64,000 nt of DNA from DATFQE01 sp963738205 (GCA_963738205.1 CAVTVQ010000009.1:310001-374000); one strand, 5' to 3'. Positions 30,950-38,419 are shown, counted from the stretch's first letter. Notes: generated by a model from the letters alone, not told the origin. Made by a program: numbers and translations.

Positions 30950-32218
30950 TCAGGCGGCGGCGACTTCGAGGATGATCGCGTCCCAGTACGGGTTCGGGCT
31001 CGTGTCGGTCGAGTAGCCCACCCTGGCGAGGAGCGCGTTGGCGGAGGTCTGCGACCAGGGCGCGCTCGCCGGCGTGGCGATCACGTTCGCGTACCGGATC
31101 GTGTTCGAGCCCATGTCGCCGCTGAACATGATCGACTCGGTGGAACCGTCGAAGATGCTGCCCTTGCCGTTGTCCGCGGCGTTCGACGCGCCGTGGTAGG
31201 CCAGCACCGCCGAGATCTCGCGGATGCAGGTCTCGGTCGTGTCCGCCAGCGTGAACTCGAGGTAGCTCGTGCCGCTGTTCGCCTGCTGGCGGACGTAGTC
31301 GGCGACCGAGTTCATCGGTACTTCGTCGAGGCGCTGCCACGACGTCGCGTTGATCACACTGCCGTCGTCGTTGCGGAAGTTGGTCGCACCGCTGTGTGTC
31401 CCGACGCCGTTGGGGAGCAGCCCGACGATCTTGCCGTCGCCGACGGGATACGCAGTCGCCTGGTCTGCGACGAAGATGTCGTCGTAGTTGGCCGTGTAAA
31501 TGCTCGCGTTCGTGGTCGAGCCGAGCCCGAAGCCGTTCGCCGTCGTCGCCGCTGTCGCAAGCGAAACCTGCGCCTGTGCCACGGCGTTGATCCGCCAGTC
31601 GCCGAGGTTGGGGTTGTTGCGCATGTCGTAGCGAAGGTCGATCACGTACCACGTTGCCGCGGTGACCGTGGTCGCCGATAGCTGGGTGGACGCGCCGATG
31701 GTCAACCGGAACTTCTGCGTCGCCTGGTCGAAGCCGAAGACGAGGTCGGTCGCGGAGTCGACGTAGACGAGGTTCGAGTTCACCCCGGGCAGCGTGTTCA
31801 GCCGCACGGCGAAGCGCGCCACGACGACACTGGACCCGGTGAACGTCCGCAGCGCGTTGATCGTCGACCCGGCGGCCGTGTCGGCGATGCGCAGCGAGTA
31901 GGCACCGTTGCGAAACGTGGTGTTGTCGGCGGTCGGCGCGCCGGTGACCGTCGTGAAGATGCCTCCCCCCACGGTCGCGACCACGCCGTGCTCCATCCCC
32001 GTGAGCCAGACCGCCGACGACCTGGAGCAGAACTTCGCGTTGGCGCTGAAGCTGCTCGTCGGGTTCCCCGTCGTCGAGCTGAGCGCCGAGTACGTGAAGC
32101 CGACGACGGCGCCCACGATGCCGACAGCGGCGACGATCACGAGCACGAGCACGATCGGAATCCGGCGTCCCATGGGGGCAACCTCGCTTGGCCTGGCGTC
32201 CCGAAACGTTCGGCGCAT
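30950..32218 (-). CDS. Large surface protein with SipW-type signal peptide (lectin/LamG-like)
   Basis: 422 residues, last gene of the SipW operon. ATG 32218 has AGGAGGGG eight bases upstream. The N-terminus carries one hydrophobic segment (IPIVLVLVIVAAVGIVGAVVG) followed by FTYSALSSTTGNPTSSFSA. This is the same style of processing region as in the two smaller substrates of the operon (TFSAFSSTTTN, TYSAFSSATSS). The body is beta-rich and resembles a concanavalin/LamG-like jelly roll (RFAVRLNTLPGVNSNLVYVDSATDLVFGF). It ends in a region rich in Ala, Ser and Asn. Predicted to be cleaved by the neighbouring signal peptidase and displayed or assembled outside the cell. Family assignment is tentative. 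Confidence 0.72.
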   Translation of the reverse strand: MRRTFRDARPSEVAPMGRRIPIVLVLVIVAAVGIVGAVVGFTYSALSSTTGNPTSSFSANAKFCSRSSAVWLTGMEHGVVATVGGGIFTTVTGAPTADNTTFRNGAYSLRIADTAAGSTINALRTFTGSSVVVARFAVRLNTLPGVNSNLVYVDSATDLVFGFDQATQKFRLTIGASTQLSATTVTAATWYVIDLRYDMRNNPNLGDWRINAVAQAQVSLATAATTANGFGLGSTTNASIYTANYDDIFVADQATAYPVGDGKIVGLLPNGVGTHSGATNFRNDDGSVINATSWQRLDEVPMNSVADYVRQQANSGTSYLEFTLADTTETCIREISAVLAYHGASNAADNGKGSIFDGSTESIMFSGDMGSNTIRYANVIATPASAPWSQTSANALLARVGYSTDTSPNPYWDAIILEVAAA

Positions 32219-32230
32219 CGCCTGCCCCTC

Positions 32231-32323
32231 CTACCGCAATGCGAAGCCAGCCGCGACCGCGACGAGGCCCAACAGGGCGAACGCCATGGCGATCACGATC
32301 GGCTTGAGGCTAGGCGGGGGCAT
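32231..32323 (-). CDS. 30-residue membrane protein between sipW and the surface protein
   Basis: A short frame read from ATG 32323 to TAG 32231: MPPPSLKPIVIAMAFALLGL, then VAVAAGFALR. The ATG lies inside the last codons of the signal peptidase gene (coupled start). The stop is 13 bases before the next ATG, with that gene's Shine-Dalgarno in between. One membrane helix with a Pro-rich start and an Arg end. Its place and tight packing argue for a real gene, possibly a peptidase partner; homologues would decide. Confidence 0.5.
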   Translation of the reverse strand: MPPPSLKPIVIAMAFALLGLVAVAAGFALR

Positions 32324-32933
32324 CGCCGAGGTTTCGTCGGCGCTGCGGCCGCCAGATGCGCCACAGCTCGAATCCGGCCAGCAGGAGTGCGGGCACGACG
32401 ATCAGGCCGAGACGCCCGAGCGGGCCGTGCAGCCAGAAGACGAGGAAGCCGAGCAGCGGCACGCGGTACTCGACGCGGCCGACCGACCCGCCGGCGGGGA
32501 TGTCCCAGCGCTCGACGGCATTGGTGTTGTCGCCCTTCGTCACGACGTGGGCCGTCCCTTCGGAGACGCGCAAGCGGCGCACGCGATGGGTGATCAGCTT
32601 GCCGGTGCCCTCGGGGTCGGAGAAGGTGACGATGTCGCCGACCCGCACGTCCGTCGGCGAGACGCGGCTGTCGATCACGATGTCGCCGACCTGCAAGGCC
32701 GGCTCCATCGAGCCGGAGAGGACGGTCAGCGAGCGCCCGCCGAACAGCGACGGCGCCACGATGAGGCCGAAGATCCCGAGCCCGACGCCGAGCAGCACGG
32801 ACGTGGTCGCGACGCGCGTCAGCCGGAGCGACAGCGGCACGCGCCGACCGGCCCGCCCACGCAGATGGATCCAAGTCAGCAGGCCGAGCTGGCCCGCGCC
32901 CAGGAGCAGGACGAGCTCGAGCGACCCGCTCAT
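32310..32933 (-). CDS. sipW: Signal peptidase I, SipW/ER type
   Basis: A 207-residue membrane serine protease. Two N-terminal hydrophobic segments precede VLSGSMEPALQVGDIVI, which holds the catalytic Ser, and GKLITHRVRRL. His rather than Lys in the second motif marks the archaeal/eukaryotic (ER, SipW) class rather than classic LepB. The catalytic Asp region is VTKGDNTNAVE. Two more hydrophobic segments close the C-terminus. ATG 32933 overlaps the stop of the upstream substrate gene (ATGA); an upstream start at 32951 is possible. Its operon partners carry SipW-type signal peptides, so it is expected to process them specifically, as SipW does TasA in Bacillus. Confidence 0.92.
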   Translation of the reverse strand: MSGSLELVLLLGAGQLGLLTWIHLRGRAGRRVPLSLRLTRVATTSVLLGVGLGIFGLIVAPSLFGGRSLTVLSGSMEPALQVGDIVIDSRVSPTDVRVGDIVTFSDPEGTGKLITHRVRRLRVSEGTAHVVTKGDNTNAVERWDIPAGGSVGRVEYRVPLLGFLVFWLHGPLGRLGLIVVPALLLAGFELWRIWRPQRRRNLGDAPA

Positions 32934-33514
32934 GAGTTCCGTGCCTCCCACGTGAAGGCGGCGGTCGCGCTCTGCCCCTGCGCGTTGTTGTCGTTCTGGA
33001 GCGTGACGACGAAGCGGTAGGAGTGGGTCTCACCGGTCGTCCACGCCTCGGGCGATCCGGTCGTGGGATCGACGAGCCCGGTCGCGTAGGTTGACGGGAA
33101 GGCGGACAGCGCGCCCTGGTAGACGATGCCGTTGCCGGCGCCGATGTAGTTGGTGCCGTCGGCCGAGAAGCCGGTGCAGGAGTCGAAGCCGGGCGAGGAG
33201 TCGGTGCCGCGCGTCACCGTGAGCGTCAGGTACGGGGCGAGGGCGCCGGCAATCGTGCCGTAGAGCCGCACGGTCGAATCGAGGGTGCCCGAGTAGGTGA
33301 GCAGGATGCAGCCCGTGTCGCCGGCACCCGGCTGTGCGTTCGAGAGCGCGAGCATGGCCGTGCTCGTGTCGTTGTCCGTGATCAGGACGGTGCCGGCGGC
33401 GAAGGAGTTGCCGGGGCTGGATGTTGCGCTGGAGAAGGCCGAGTAGGTGGCCGCGCCGCTGACAGCGGCCAGGCAGCCGAGAACGAGGAGCGTCAGCAGG
33501 ATCTTCCTAGCCAC
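32930..33514 (-). CDS. TasA/camelysin-like protein with SipW-type signal peptide (2)
   Basis: 194 residues. MARKILLTLLVLGCLAAVSG is followed by ATYSAFSSATSSPGNSFAAGTV and DND, the pattern of SipW-dependent signal peptides and the start of the TasA/CalY fold. The mature part is beta-rich, with GCILLTYSGTLDSTVRLYG (TasA-like xCxxVxYxG strand) and an end AFTWEARNS shared with its paralogue at 34122-34709 (AFTWEARNQ). It starts at GTG 33514, overlapping the previous stop, and its own stop overlaps sipW. Likely a fibre or matrix subunit exported by Sec and cleaved by the neighbouring peptidase. Confidence 0.82.
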   Translation of the reverse strand: MARKILLTLLVLGCLAAVSGAATYSAFSSATSSPGNSFAAGTVLITDNDTSTAMLALSNAQPGAGDTGCILLTYSGTLDSTVRLYGTIAGALAPYLTLTVTRGTDSSPGFDSCTGFSADGTNYIGAGNGIVYQGALSAFPSTYATGLVDPTTGSPEAWTTGETHSYRFVVTLQNDNNAQGQSATAAFTWEARNS

Positions 33515-34031
33515 GCTGCGCCTCCACGACGCTGGAGAGCTCCAGCTTGACGGTCTCGATGCGGCCGGCGTAACCGGTCTTCAGGCTCGTCGGCAGCGCC
33601 GCGCGCAGGCGCAGGAAGCGCTTCTCGTCTGCGGCGAGCGAGAAGGCGTGCGTCCGCCCGCGCAGGCCGGCGAGGCGCCCGTGGTAGATGCGGGCATTGC
33701 CCGCGCGGACGTCGACCACGAGCAGCCGGTCGAGATCCTTGCTGTCGGGCAGTGCGCGCAGCCGGACGGCGAGACGCTTCCCGGTCTGGTTGTGCACGTC
33801 GACTTTGCCCTTCAGGACGTCGCCCGGACGGAGTCCGGTCGCGCTCATGAAGGGTCCCGGACGCGACACGCCGAGCTCGCCCGTGGGCGAGATCGAGAGG
33901 ATCACGTCGGCGCCCAGCGTCCGGCTGCCGTCGGGCACGCGGAACGACACTACGAGCGCGACGACGAGCGCCAGGCCCGCCAGGACGCCGGCCCGACGGA
34001 CGTACGACTCGATGCGGTTTTCGCTCTCCAT
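33507..34031 (-). CDS. Membrane-anchored protein of the SipW locus
   Basis: 174 residues. ATG 34031, then a single membrane segment near residue 12-30 (RRAGVLAGLALVVALVVSF) and an extracytoplasmic domain of beta strands (GDVLKGKVDVHNQTGKRLAVRLRALPDS, LAADEKRFLRLRAALP). The N-terminal region lacks the SxFS...NSFxAGT pattern of the substrates. The domain resembles an Ig-like accessory that could dock or chaperone fibre subunits. No family recognised. It overlaps the next gene by eight bases, so it is in the operon. Confidence 0.7.
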   Translation of the reverse strand: MESENRIESYVRRAGVLAGLALVVALVVSFRVPDGSRTLGADVILSISPTGELGVSRPGPFMSATGLRPGDVLKGKVDVHNQTGKRLAVRLRALPDSKDLDRLLVVDVRAGNARIYHGRLAGLRGRTHAFSLAADEKRFLRLRAALPTSLKTGYAGRIETVKLELSSVVEAQRG

Positions 34032-34121
34032 GGACGCCTGTCCGGCTCTTCTGAAGAAACGCCTGAGGGCGGCCCCTGACGGAGCCGCCCTCAGCGCGCT
34101 ACCAAAGGAGTCGGGCTTGCA

Positions 34122-34709
34122 CTACTGGTTCCTTGCCTCCCACGTGAAGGCGTGGGAACCAGTGGAGAGCGGCGTTGCGCCGCCGTTTGCGTTGTTGTCG
34201 TCCTGCAGAGTCAGCGTGAACCGGTACACGAGCGCGTCGCTCTGGTTCCACTGCGTCTGGACGCCGGGGAACACGGAGATGCCGTTCGCGTAGGAGTTCT
34301 TCGACGTCGTGAAGTCGTCGAGCTCGCCGGTGTAGATCGTCGCCTCCGAGCTGAACCCGGTGCAGTTCGGGAAGGACGGGTTTCCGGTGCCCTTCTCGAC
34401 GGTCAGGTCGATGTAGTCGGCGACCGCGCCGACCGAGGACGTCGTGTAGAGCTTGACGTCGGCGGCCATCGTGCCGCCGTACGTCACCTTGATGCAGCGC
34501 TGCGTCGCAACGCCGGGCTTCTGGTTCGAGACGGTGTACATGGCCGCACCGGCGTCGTTGTCGTCGACGAACACGGTGCCGGCGGCGAACGAGTTGCCGG
34601 AGTTCGTGGTCGTGCTCGAGAACGCCGAGAACGTGCCGAAGCCGGCGAGGGCGCTCGCCGCTCCCAGCACCAGCAGGGAAAGCAGGATCTTCCGAGGTCT
34701 TCCGGTCAT
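34122..34709 (-). CDS. TasA/camelysin-like protein with SipW-type signal peptide (1)
   Basis: 195 residues, first gene of the SipW operon. ATG 34709 follows AAAGGAG. MTGRPRKILLSLLVLGAASA is followed by the processing region GFGTFSAFSSTTTNSGNSF, then AAGTVFVDDNDAGAAMYTVSNQ. The mature domain has RCIKVTYGGTMAADVKLYTT and ends SHAFTWEARNQ. It is a clear paralogue of the protein at 32930-33514. The gap of ~90 bases to the next gene is the largest in the operon and could allow this subunit to be made in excess. Predicted fibre or biofilm-matrix subunit; assembly is inferred from family, not seen. Confidence 0.84.
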   Translation of the reverse strand: MTGRPRKILLSLLVLGAASALAGFGTFSAFSSTTTNSGNSFAAGTVFVDDNDAGAAMYTVSNQKPGVATQRCIKVTYGGTMAADVKLYTTSSVGAVADYIDLTVEKGTGNPSFPNCTGFSSEATIYTGELDDFTTSKNSYANGISVFPGVQTQWNQSDALVYRFTLTLQDDNNANGGATPLSTGSHAFTWEARNQ

Positions 34710-34793
34710 GGCAGTGGACTCCTTTGGCCGCAGTCGAATCAATGGCGTAGCCGCGCCACAAACAGAACTTCGGCCCGAAGCCGCGCTGAGACG

Positions 34794-34828
34794 TCCCCCA
34801 TTCGGACGTACGGGGCTCCCCCATTCGG
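34794..34828. promoter_or_regulatory. Direct repeats upstream of the SipW operon / Yip1-like gene
   Basis: TCCCCCATTCGG occurs twice (34794-34805 and 34817-34828), 23 bp apart start to start, about two helical turns. The pair lies between divergent genes. The second copy covers the expected -35 of the plus-strand gene (-10 TAATCT at 34843). The layout fits a binding site for a dimeric regulator on one DNA face. Confidence 0.45.
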
Positions 34829-34855
34829 GGGACATCTGCCAGTAATCTCGCGCGC

Positions 34856-35452
34856 GTGGGGGAGAGGGAGTGGTGGCTGCGGACAGCGCTCGTCCTGTGG
34901 GCCCCGCGGAACGTCTTCTCGGCCATGCGGCTGGACGGGGCCGACGAGCGGCAGGAGCCGGCAGCTGCGCTCGTCGTGCTGGCGGGGTTGTTCGCGGTGC
35001 TTTCGACGCCTCGGTTCGCGACGTTCCTGGACGACCCCGAGGTCAGCGGTGCCTCGGTCGCGGCCTTCGCGTTCATCGCGGCCGTTGCCTACGCCTTCGT
35101 CGGCTACTTCCTCCTCGGCGCGGCTCTGAAGCTGGGCTCCGGCGCTCCCTATCGGCTCGCGCGGCACGTGGTCGCCTACGCGTGCGCGCCGCTTGCCCTC
35201 GGGACGCTCATCCTCTGGCCGGTGCGGATTGCGGCCTACGGCGGCGACCTGTTCAGGGCGGGCGGCGGCGACGGCGGCGTCGACGGGACCGCGTTCGCGC
35301 TCGCCGAGCTCGCCTGCGCGCTCTGGGCGCTCGGCCTGCTCGTGTGTGGAGCGCGCTACGCCCTCGGGCTGCCGTGGCCTCGCGCCGCGGCGGCCAGCGT
35401 GCTGCCGGCGACCCTAGCCGGGCTGGCGGTCTGGATCGACCGCTTCCAGTAG
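34856..35452 (+). CDS. Yip1-like integral membrane protein
   Basis: 198 residues with about five hydrophobic segments (AALVVLAGLFAVLS, AAFAFIAAVAYAFVGYFLLG, APLALGTLILWPVRIA, LACALWALGLLVCGARYALGL, VLPATLAGLAVWI). The N-terminus WLRTALVLWAPRNVFSAMRLD recalls the cytosolic lead-in of Yip1-domain proteins. No known function. GTG 34856 with TAATCT seven bases upstream. Its 3' end overlaps convergent panB by 39 bases. Confidence 0.65.
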   Translation: MGEREWWLRTALVLWAPRNVFSAMRLDGADERQEPAAALVVLAGLFAVLSTPRFATFLDDPEVSGASVAAFAFIAAVAYAFVGYFLLGAALKLGSGAPYRLARHVVAYACAPLALGTLILWPVRIAAYGGDLFRAGGGDGGVDGTAFALAELACALWALGLLVCGARYALGLPWPRAAAASVLPATLAGLAVWIDRFQ

Positions 35453-36307
35453 CTCGGCCCTGAACGCCTCCAGTTCCTCCTCGGGCATTGCGTAGCCGTG
35501 CTGCTCGGCGGGGAAGCGCCCGCTCCGGACGTCATCTGCGTACGCCTCGAGCGCTGCGCGGATCTCGTCCGCGAGCGCGGCGTAGCGCTTGACGAAGCGG
35601 GGCGCCCGGGCCTCGTAGAGCCCGAGCAGGTCGTGGTAGACGAGCACCTGGCCGTCGCAGCCGGCGCCGGCGCCGATCCCGATCGTCGGAATCGCGAGCG
35701 TCTCGGTGATCCGCGTCGCCACCGGGGAGGGCACCGCCTCGAGCACCAGCGAGAAGCAGCCGGCCTCCTCGAGCGCCACAGCGTCCTCCACCAGCCGGCG
35801 CGCCTTCTCCGCCGTCCGTCCCTGGGCCTTGAAGCCGCCCAGCATCGTCGCCGACTGCGGCGTCAGGCCGATGTGGCCCATCACGGGGATTCCGGCGCCG
35901 ACGAGGGCGCGGACACGGGAGAGGGAGGGGCCCGCGCCCTCGAGCTTGACGGCATCGGCGCCGGCCTCCTTGACGAAGCGAATGGCGTTGGCGAGCGCCT
36001 CTTCGTCGGAGACCTGGAACGACCCGAACGGCATGTCGGCCACGACCAGCGGCCGCCGTGCGCCGCGCGTCACGGCGCGGGTCAGCATGAGCATCTCGTC
36101 CATCGTCGCCGGGACTGTCGAGTCGTGTCCGAGCACGACCATTGCCGCGGAGTCGCCCACCAGCACCAGGTCGATTCCCGCCGCGTCGGCGAAGCGCGCG
36201 CCGGGGGCGTCGTAGGCCGTGACCATCACGATCCGGTCGCCGCGCCGCTTCATCTCGGCGACCTCGGTCAGGGGCAGCTTGCCGGTCGTGTCGGGGCGCG
36301 TGGTCAT
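35414..36307 (-). CDS. panB: 3-methyl-2-oxobutanoate hydroxymethyltransferase
   Basis: A 297-residue ketopantoate synthase: 2-oxoisovalerate + methylene-THF to ketopantoate, the first step of pantothenate synthesis. A TIM-barrel with VTAYDAPGARFADAAGIDLVLVGDS (Mg and substrate loop), DMPFGSF, VKLEGA, GHIGLTPQS and PTIGIGAGAGCDGQVLVYHDLLG. Length is normal, with a ~25-residue C-terminal acidic tail. ATG 36307 overlaps the panC stop (ATGA). Confidence 0.96.
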   Translation of the reverse strand: MTTRPDTTGKLPLTEVAEMKRRGDRIVMVTAYDAPGARFADAAGIDLVLVGDSAAMVVLGHDSTVPATMDEMLMLTRAVTRGARRPLVVADMPFGSFQVSDEEALANAIRFVKEAGADAVKLEGAGPSLSRVRALVGAGIPVMGHIGLTPQSATMLGGFKAQGRTAEKARRLVEDAVALEEAGCFSLVLEAVPSPVATRITETLAIPTIGIGAGAGCDGQVLVYHDLLGLYEARAPRFVKRYAALADEIRAALEAYADDVRSGRFPAEQHGYAMPEEELEAFRAELLEAVDPDRQPG

Positions 36308-37074
36308 GCGGTTTCTCCTTCCAGGACGACGTTGTCGATGAGACGGGTCTTTCCGACGCGGACGGCGGCGGCGAGAATGCGCGGCTCGAACTCGACGACC
36401 TCGAGGTAGTCGACCTCGAGGCCGTTCAGCAGCTCGCGAGCCCGCTCGGGGTCGCGGCTGGCCAGGGCCTTGGGCAGGGTCAAGGCGGCCTCGCGCTCCT
36501 CGGGCGAGAGGTAGGCGTTGCGCGACGACAGTGCCAGCCCGTCGGCATCGCGCACGGTGGCGACGACGCGGACGTCGACGTCGAGGTTCAGGTCGTCGAC
36601 CATCCGCTTGACGACGGCGACCTGCTGGGCGTCCTTCTGGCCGAAGTAGGCACGTTGCGGCTGGACGAGGTTGAAGAGCTTGAGGCAGACGGTCGCGACC
36701 CCGCGGAAGTGGCCGGGCCGGTGCTCGCCCTCCAGCACGGCGCCCAGCTTCTCGACGTCGACCCAGGTCTGGAAGCCGCCCGGGTACAGCTCCTCGACGG
36801 TAGGTGCGAAGAGGAAGTCGGCGCCGGCCGCCTCGGCGAGCTCCGCGTCGCGAGCTTCGTCGCGCGGATACCGCTCGAAGTCCTCGCCTTCGGCGAACTG
36901 GGCGGGGTTGACGAAGACGCTGACCACCACCGTGTCGTTCTCGCCGCGCGCGGCGCGCAGCAGGGCGAGGTGGCCCTCGTGGAACGCGCCCATCGTCGGG
37001 ACGAGCCCGGTGTTGATGCGGCCCAGCGACTCCAGCGCGGCCCGCAGCTCGGCGATCGTGCGCAACGTCCTCAC
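36304..37074 (-). CDS. panC: Pantothenate synthetase
   Basis: A 256-residue enzyme joining pantoate and beta-alanine with ATP. LVPTMGAFHEGHLALLRAAR carries the HxGH nucleotide motif. VVSVFVNPAQF, FQTWVDVEKL, LEGEHRPGHFRGVATVCLKLFN, YFGQKDAQQ and LALSSRNAYLS follow in order. GTG 37074 overlaps the stop of the upstream DUF2520 gene (GTGA), and its stop overlaps panB. The C-terminus is slightly shorter than usual (~280). Confidence 0.96.
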   Translation of the reverse strand: MRTLRTIAELRAALESLGRINTGLVPTMGAFHEGHLALLRAARGENDTVVVSVFVNPAQFAEGEDFERYPRDEARDAELAEAAGADFLFAPTVEELYPGGFQTWVDVEKLGAVLEGEHRPGHFRGVATVCLKLFNLVQPQRAYFGQKDAQQVAVVKRMVDDLNLDVDVRVVATVRDADGLALSSRNAYLSPEEREAALTLPKALASRDPERARELLNGLEVDYLEVVEFEPRILAAAVRVGKTRLIDNVVLEGETA

Positions 37075-37733
37075 GGCCTGGTCGCCTCCGCCAGCACCTG
37101 GTAGACCGGCTCCAGCTCGGGACGCGCCGTCCGGATCGCCTGCAGATGTGCGTCGACGGTTGCCCAGTCGCCGCGGGCGATCGGGCCCGTGAGCTCGAAG
37201 CCGTTCTCGATCGTCCGCCGCATCAGCGGGACGAGGGCCTCCGGCGGCGCGCCGGCCTCCTCCAGGAGCCCGGCGGCGATCCGGTACAGCGTCACGAGGT
37301 AGTTCGAGGCCACGGCCGCCCCGGCGTGGTAGAGCGCGCGCCGGTCGTCCGCGAGCTCGAACGGCTCCAGGCCCAGCGTGCGAGCCAGGTCCGTGGCTAG
37401 CGCGAGCGCTTCGGGCGTCTCCCCGGCCACGGCGGCGAAGGCGCCGTCCAGCTGCTCCGGCCTCCCGGTTCTCGTGAACGTCTGCAGCGGGTGCAGCGAG
37501 AAGCGGCGCGTGTGCGGAGCCAGGGCCGAGAGCGGCGTGGCTCCGCTGACGTGGCCGATCCAGGCATCGCCGGGGGTCAGACCCCTCGCCACGTCCGGAA
37601 TAGCCTCGTCCGGAACGCACAGGAGGACGACCTCGGCGCCGTCGTCCCGCAGCTCTACGCCGCGCTCGGCGAGGCGCGCTGCGACGGCCGAACCGACGCG
37701 GCCGCGTCCGATGACGGTGACTGTCTCGATCAA
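37071..37733 (-). CDS. Rossmann + DUF2520 protein, candidate ketopantoate reductase
   Basis: 220 residues. An N-terminal NAD(P)-binding Rossmann fold (TVTVIGRGRVGSAVAARLAERG) is followed by VVLLCVPDEAIPDVA and VSGATPLSALAPH. The C-terminal helical DUF2520 domain (YHAGAAVASNYLVTLYRIAAGLLEEAG) has the general layout of ketopantoate and 6-phosphogluconate reductase relatives. First gene of a coupled operon with panC and panB, while no panE is present in the window, so a reductase step in this pathway is likely. TTG start at 37733, preceded by GGAG. A REP-like core (37572-37586) is embedded in the coding sequence and reads RGLTP. Confidence 0.8.
   Translation of the reverse strand: MIETVTVIGRGRVGSAVAARLAERGVELRDDGAEVVLLCVPDEAIPDVARGLTPGDAWIGHVSGATPLSALAPHTRRFSLHPLQTFTRTGRPEQLDGAFAAVAGETPEALALATDLARTLGLEPFELADDRRALYHAGAAVASNYLVTLYRIAAGLLEEAGAPPEALVPLMRRTIENGFELTGPIARGDWATVDAHLQAIRTARPELEPVYQVLAEATRP
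37572..37586. repeat. REP-like core embedded in the DUF2520 gene
   Basis: GGGGGTCAGACCCCT is identical to 30903-30917. It lies in frame within the minus-strand gene, between the Rossmann nucleotide fold and VSGATPLS. Outside this 15-mer the copies diverge. Confidence 0.5.
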
Positions 37734-37890
37734 CGTTGGCTCCAGTTCCCGAGGGGATACCGGGCTCCCGAAGAGTGTACCCCGAGGGAGTGATCGTCCT
37801 CACCCGATCCGGGGGTGCGCCGATACAGGGGTGGCAACAGGGGGAGACGGGCGCAGCGGCAACCGAGCGCCGGGAGAGGGAGAGAACGAC

Positions 37891-38132
37891 ATGCGGAGAG
37901 CTTTCCTGCTGGGTGCCGTGGGCCTAACGGCGTGGTCAGCCCACGCGCGGAGGCATCAATCTCGGTTCGATCCGAGGACGGCACGGTGCTCGCCTGTGAC
38001 GTTCCTCCAGGTCTCGACCTCTCGGCGTTCCCGGTCGGCATGCAGGTGAAGCTGCATTGCCACCGCCAGGACGGCCGCTTCCGGCTCGGGTTCATCAAGT
38101 CGGACAAGGCTGTCGTGGAGGTTCCGCACTAA
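37891..38132 (+). CDS. Small, probably secreted protein; apparent frameshift after the signal peptide
   Basis: ATG 37891, after GGGAGAGGGAGAG, encodes a signal-like peptide (MRRAFLLGAVGLTAWSAHA). The frame with good codon bias further down is one base back: PRAEASISVRSEDG, then TVLACDVPPGLDLSAFPVG and KLHCHRQDGRFRLGFIKSD, closing at TAA 38130. The total, 242 bases, is one short of a whole number of codons, consistent with loss of one base around 37930-37950. The mature part looks like a small beta-barrel with two Cys, similar in feel to short actinobacterial exported proteins. Alternatively only a ~66-residue product from the GTG near 37932 is made. Confidence 0.5.
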
Positions 38133-38158
38133 CCTCCCCTCGCCAACGAGGTCGAGCT

Positions 38159-38186
38159 GAGGAGCCGGCGGACGCGCCGGCTCCTC
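38159..38186 (+). terminator. Strong hairpin before the FmdB-type gene
   Basis: A 12-bp perfect stem GAGGAGCCGGCG / CGCCGGCTCCTC with a GACG loop, followed by GCCTATATTTG rather than a pure T-run. It probably ends the preceding transcript. The -10 of the next gene (TATATT, 38190-38195) begins four bases after it. Confidence 0.65.
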
Positions 38187-38203
38187 GCCTATATTTGACG
38201 TCG

Positions 38204-38419
38204 ATGCCGATTTACGAGTACGTCTGCATGCAGTGCGAGTCCCACTTCGAGGAGCTCGTCCGCAACGGACACGACCCTGACTGCCCTGACTGCGGCGCCG
38301 AGAACGTTCGCAAGCAGCTCTCCGTCTTCGCCACGCACGGCGGCGGCGAGCAGCCGAGCTTCGGGCCCGCCGGCGGTGGCGGCGGCTGCTGCGGCGGCTC
38401 CTGCGGCTGCGGCCACTAG
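38204..38419 (+). CDS. FmdB-type zinc ribbon protein
   Basis: 71 residues. MPIYEYVCMQCESHFEELV carries the first CxxC, and DCPDCGAENVRKQLSVFAT the second. Together they form the FmdB/putative regulatory zinc ribbon. A Gly-rich link is followed by CCGGSCGCGH, a Cys-rich tail common in this family. Function is unproven; FmdB was proposed as a regulator. The ATG lies eight bases after TATATT. Confidence 0.9.
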   Translation: MPIYEYVCMQCESHFEELVRNGHDPDCPDCGAENVRKQLSVFATHGGGEQPSFGPAGGGGGCCGGSCGCGH

